From positions 1 through 64,000 of the forward strand of contig NZ_LROM01000112.1 in assembly GCF_001758785.1 (NCBI RefSeq): 64,000 bases of DNA, written 5' to 3'. Below the pieces are notes generated by a model. The model was given only the letters and a program-made list of their open reading frames with translations, was not told the DNA's origin and did no database searches. Positions within the stretch are counted from its first letter, which is position 1; each line of letters starts with the position of its first letter. Position numbers and translations under genes: made by a program. Shown here piece by piece: positions 61,653-64,000 of this stretch. The stretch is from Duganella phyllosphaerae. Its GTDB lineage: Bacteria; Pseudomonadota; Gammaproteobacteria; Burkholderiales; Burkholderiaceae_D.

Positions 61653-62544
61653 GTTCGACGTCATCGTCGTGGGCGGCAGTTATGCCGGCCTGTCCGCCGC
61701 CACCCAACTGGCGCGCGCGCGTCGCCGCGTGCTGGTGATCGACGCCGGCCAGCGCCGCAACCGCTACGCCCAGCACTCGCACGGCTTCCTCGGTCAGGAT
61801 GGCCGCGAGGCGGCGGCGATTGCCGCCGAGGGCAAGCAGCAATTGAGGAAGTATCCCACCGTGCAGTGGCTCGCAGGCGCGGCCGCCCAGGCCACGCGCC
61901 TGGGCCAGGGGTTTCGCGTCACCTTGAGCGACGGCCGTGGCGTCGATGCGCAGGCGCTGGTGCTGGCCACCGGCGTGGTCGATGAACTGCCGGCGCTGCC
62001 GGGCCTGGCCGAGCGCTGGGGTACGAGCGTGTTCCACTGCCCGTACTGTCACGGTTACGAATTGATGCAAGGGCATATCGGCGTGATGGCGGTCGGGCCG
62101 CTGTCGATGCACCACGCCATGATGCTGCCCGACTGGGGCCGGGTCACGCTGTTCCTCAACGAGGCGTTCGCGCCTGACCCGGAACAGCTGGCAGCGCTGG
62201 CTGCGCGCGGCGTGACGATCGAACCTGCGGCAGTCAAGCGGATCAGCGGCCACGCCACGGTGGAACTGGCCGATGGCCGCGCGCTGGAGATGGCCGGCCT
62301 GTTCGTAGTGAGCCGCACCCACAGCGGCAGCCCGCTGGCCGAACAACTGGGCTGCGAGATGGAAGAGGGCCCGACCGGCCTGTTCGTGCGCACCGACGCC
62401 ATGAAGGCCACCAGCGTGGCCGGTGTCTTCGCCTGTGGCGACTCGGCCCGCGCCGCCGGCAACGTCGCGATGGCCGTGGCCGACGGCGCCATGGCCGGCG
62501 TCGCCGCCCACCGCCTCACCATCTTCGGCGCACAAGCCGCCTAA
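61627..62544 (+). CDS. Thioredoxin-reductase-like FAD oxidoreductase
   Basis: The 305-residue protein has an FAD-binding motif VGGSYAGLSAATQLARARRR near the N-terminus, LATGVVDELPALPGL, a redox-active disulfide CPYCHGYEL at about residue 138, and the FAD end VFACGDSARAAGNVAMAVAD. The second Rossmann motif is degenerate (GHIGVMAVGPLSMHHAMM lacks GxGxxA), so NADPH use may be altered. It resembles the ferredoxin/thioredoxin-reductase-like enzymes paired with Rrf2 regulators. It overlaps the Rrf2 gene by 26 bases. Confidence 0.9.
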   Translation: MSIQNLSTEFDVIVVGGSYAGLSAATQLARARRRVLVIDAGQRRNRYAQHSHGFLGQDGREAAAIAAEGKQQLRKYPTVQWLAGAAAQATRLGQGFRVTLSDGRGVDAQALVLATGVVDELPALPGLAERWGTSVFHCPYCHGYELMQGHIGVMAVGPLSMHHAMMLPDWGRVTLFLNEAFAPDPEQLAALAARGVTIEPAAVKRISGHATVELADGRALEMAGLFVVSRTHSGSPLAEQLGCEMEEGPTGLFVRTDAMKATSVAGVFACGDSARAAGNVAMAVADGAMAGVAAHRLTIFGAQAA

Positions 62545-62629
62545 CTTCGGGGTCAGTGCCGACATTCGGACACGCACTCAACCATATTGCTGTTGGGCCC
62601 GTGTCTAAATGTCGGCACTGACCCCGAAG
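62545..62629. repeat. Large inverted repeat (30-base arms)
   Basis: CTTCGGGGTCAGTGCCGACA TTCGGACACG (62545-62574) and its inverse (62600-62629) differ at two positions and enclose 25 bases. The element ends 21 bases before the terminator. It looks like a mobile or hairpin-type repeat rather than a gene. It starts just after the oxidoreductase stop. Confidence 0.85.
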
Positions 62630-62650
62630 TAGACCCGAAGTAAGGGCGAA

Positions 62651-62681
62651 AAAAAAGCCGGCGCTGAGCCGGCTTTTGTTT
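62651..62681. terminator. Bidirectional terminator
   Basis: AAAAGCCGGC (62653-62662) and GCCGGCTTTT (62668-62677) form a 10-pair stem with a 5-base loop, flanked by A and T runs. It serves the oxidoreductase (plus) and the TPR protein (minus). Confidence 0.9.
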
Positions 62682-62693
62682 TGCTGCGCGCGC

Positions 62694-64000
62694 TTATTTT
62701 GCGGCTGGTGCTTGTGCTGGTGCTGCTGCCGGCTTGTTCTGGTAGATGATCCAGAAGCGGGCCAGGTCGCCGCGGCCGTCGTCGCCTTTGATGGTTTCGA
62801 GCAGCTTGATCGATTCGTCCTTCTTGCCGGCCATGGCCAGGGCATAGCCCAGGCGCAGTTTGGCGTCTTCAGGGTTTTTCGCCACGCCCTTGGCAATACC
62901 TTGCTTCATCAGGTCGATACCCTTGTCGAACTGGCCCAGGGTGATGTAGTTGTAACCGAGGTTGACCAGGCCGATGCCGTCTTTCGACTTCTGGGCGGAG
63001 GCGATGCCCGAATCGATGTTCTTGGCATCGTCGGCAGCGCCACGGGTGGCGGTGTCGCGGATCTTGGTGATCGCTGCCTTGTCCTTGCCGGCCGGAATGT
63101 TGCCGTTCGGGTAGGCCTTGTCGATGGCGATCTTCGCTTCGGTGAAGAAGCCGCCCAGCGAGGCCAGTTCGGCTTGTTCCAGGTAGTCTTCGGTTTCCAT
63201 TTTGCTCGGGGCAGCCACCATTTTCAGGCGGGCCATGTCCAGGTCCAGGCGCTGGGCATAGGTTTTCTTACCGCGCGTGCGGTTCAGCAGGTCGAACCAG
63301 TAGTCTTCGCTCGGGTAGTAGCGTACCAGTCCTTCCACGGCGGACAGGTACAGGTCGGTGTCCTTGAGCTTCAGGCCGATGTTGCCGAGCAGGTTGAGCG
63401 TGTCTTTGGTTGGCGCGGTGCCGGCCTGCTTGGCAGCTTCGATGTCTTTCAGCACTTCGGTCTTGGCGCTGGCGAAGTCATCTTTCAGGTAATACGAGCG
63501 GATGATGAACTGGCGCTGCTTGGTGGTATCGCCCGACTCCTTGCCATAGCGATCGAACCACACCAGCGCCTTGTCGTAGTCCTTGACGTTGCTGTAGTAG
63601 ATGGTGCCGATGGCGTCGATGAAGCGCAGCTTGACGTCCTGCGTCAGGCGGCCCGAATCGATCATCGATTCCAGCGCCGCGATGGTCATGGCGTTGTCGC
63701 CCATGCCCTGGCCTACCTGCACGCGCATCTGGTTCAGCACGAAGGTTTCGTACGGGGTCAGGTTGGGCATGGCCGCGGCGGTGTCGATGCGGGTTTTGAC
63801 TTCGGCGTAGTTCTTGGCGTCGAGCAGCGGCTTGACCTCTTTCGGGTCGATCAGCTTGAAGATCTCGGGACGGACCGTGTCTTTCGGTGCTTCGGCAGCG
63901 GCCTTTTCCTTGTCCTGGGCGTGGACCATGTTCATGCCCAGCATGGCGGGAGCGGCGTTCAGGCCGATGGCGGCCAGGATCAGGCTAATACGAGCGAGAC
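62694..64000 (-). CDS. Secreted TPR/helical-repeat protein, N-terminus beyond window edge
   Basis: The frame is open to the right edge and beyond: at least 435 residues are visible. The visible N-terminal part reads LARISLILAAIGLNAAPAML GMNMVHAQ, a signal peptide with cleavage after VHAQ, so the true start is just past the edge. The mature part is helical repeats (KNYAEVKTRIDTAAAMPNL, KDYDKALVWFDRYGKES, LGYNYITLGQFDKGIDLMKQ, LRLGYALAMAGKKDESIKLL), i.e. TPR-like units. The tail is Ala/Pro rich. Periplasmic, function unknown. The terminator at 62651 closes it. Confidence 0.85.
   Translation of the reverse strand, partial: LARISLILAAIGLNAAPAMLGMNMVHAQDKEKAAAEAPKDTVRPEIFKLIDPKEVKPLLDAKNYAEVKTRIDTAAAMPNLTPYETFVLNQMRVQVGQGMGDNAMTIAALESMIDSGRLTQDVKLRFIDAIGTIYYSNVKDYDKALVWFDRYGKESGDTTKQRQFIIRSYYLKDDFASAKTEVLKDIEAAKQAGTAPTKDTLNLLGNIGLKLKDTDLYLSAVEGLVRYYPSEDYWFDLLNRTRGKKTYAQRLDLDMARLKMVAAPSKMETEDYLEQAELASLGGFFTEAKIAIDKAYPNGNIPAGKDKAAITKIRDTATRGAADDAKNIDSGIASAQKSKDGIGLVNLGYNYITLGQFDKGIDLMKQGIAKGVAKNPEDAKLRLGYALAMAGKKDESIKLLETIKGDDGRGDLARFWIIYQNKPAAAPAQAPAAK

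Overview
The window is a 64 kb piece of a high-GC chromosome from a betaproteobacterium, most probably Oxalobacteraceae (Massilia, Duganella or Janthinobacterium relatives). I infer this from the housekeeping proteins (rpsP-rimM-trmD-rplS, alaS, glnS, gluQ, type 2 pyrF, etfBA), from DUF3579 and DUF5610 proteins, and from dispersed REP-like palindromes. It reads as ordinary chromosome: I see no prophage, no insertion-sequence transposase, no CRISPR array, no tRNA or rRNA gene and no replication origin. Two genes run off the edges, an unknown protein at the left and a TPR-type secreted protein at the right.

Layout. 0-5.6 kb: a HAD-like protein lacking its catalytic residues, a LysR regulator, a LysE exporter, a small secreted protein, a CYTH-CHAD protein and gluQ. 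5.7-13.4 kb: a secreted M28 peptidase, a double GH43-like hydrolase, an MFS transporter, a luciferase-like monooxygenase, a TraB/GumN protein and a Gly/Ser-rich lipoprotein. 13.4-20.5 kb: a small gene under a predicted FNR/Anr promoter, a VanZ-like protein, a candidate small RNA, an SDR, pyrF, sbcB, a DUF5610 gene behind a near-consensus sigma-28 promoter, a cyclic-nucleotide-domain diguanylate cyclase and a BtuF-like protein. 20.5-30.2 kb: a ribosome hibernation factor, a DUF1345/MFS pair, a ferredoxin-reductase, an SDR, a small HTH protein, a GRDP-like protein with a tail of YCGS repeats, a CHASE histidine kinase and glnS. 30.3-37.8 kb: a four-gene operon of a lone J-domain protein and three unknown acidic proteins, a LysR/MFS pair, a CaiB transferase and a glycerophosphodiesterase. 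37.9-44.9 kb: alaS, a TusA-like protein, etfB-etfA and an acyl-CoA dehydrogenase. 45-55.9 kb: cell-envelope proteins, the rpsP-rimM-trmD-rplS operon, a Nudix CoA pyrophosphatase, a CbiB-like protein, DUF3579, an M16 protease and an MscS channel. 56-61 kb: a tightly coupled trehalose operon (membrane-anchored OtsA, OtsB, GH15). 61-64 kb: an Rrf2 regulator overlapping a thioredoxin-reductase-like enzyme, a large inverted repeat and the partial TPR protein.

How genes work together: etfBA supplies the electron acceptor for the acyl-CoA dehydrogenase just downstream; otsA, otsB and the GH15 gene overlap by 1-4 bases and should be co-translated; the two LysR genes are each divergent from a likely target. 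The best candidates for undescribed biology are the GRDP/YCGS-repeat protein (25743-26348) with an FNR-type site upstream, the J-domain operon (30368-32883), the minus-strand small RNA at about 14302-14390 with a CUCC loop, and the sigma-28-dependent DUF5610 gene. All functional statements come from reading the sequence and recalling families; no database search was run.
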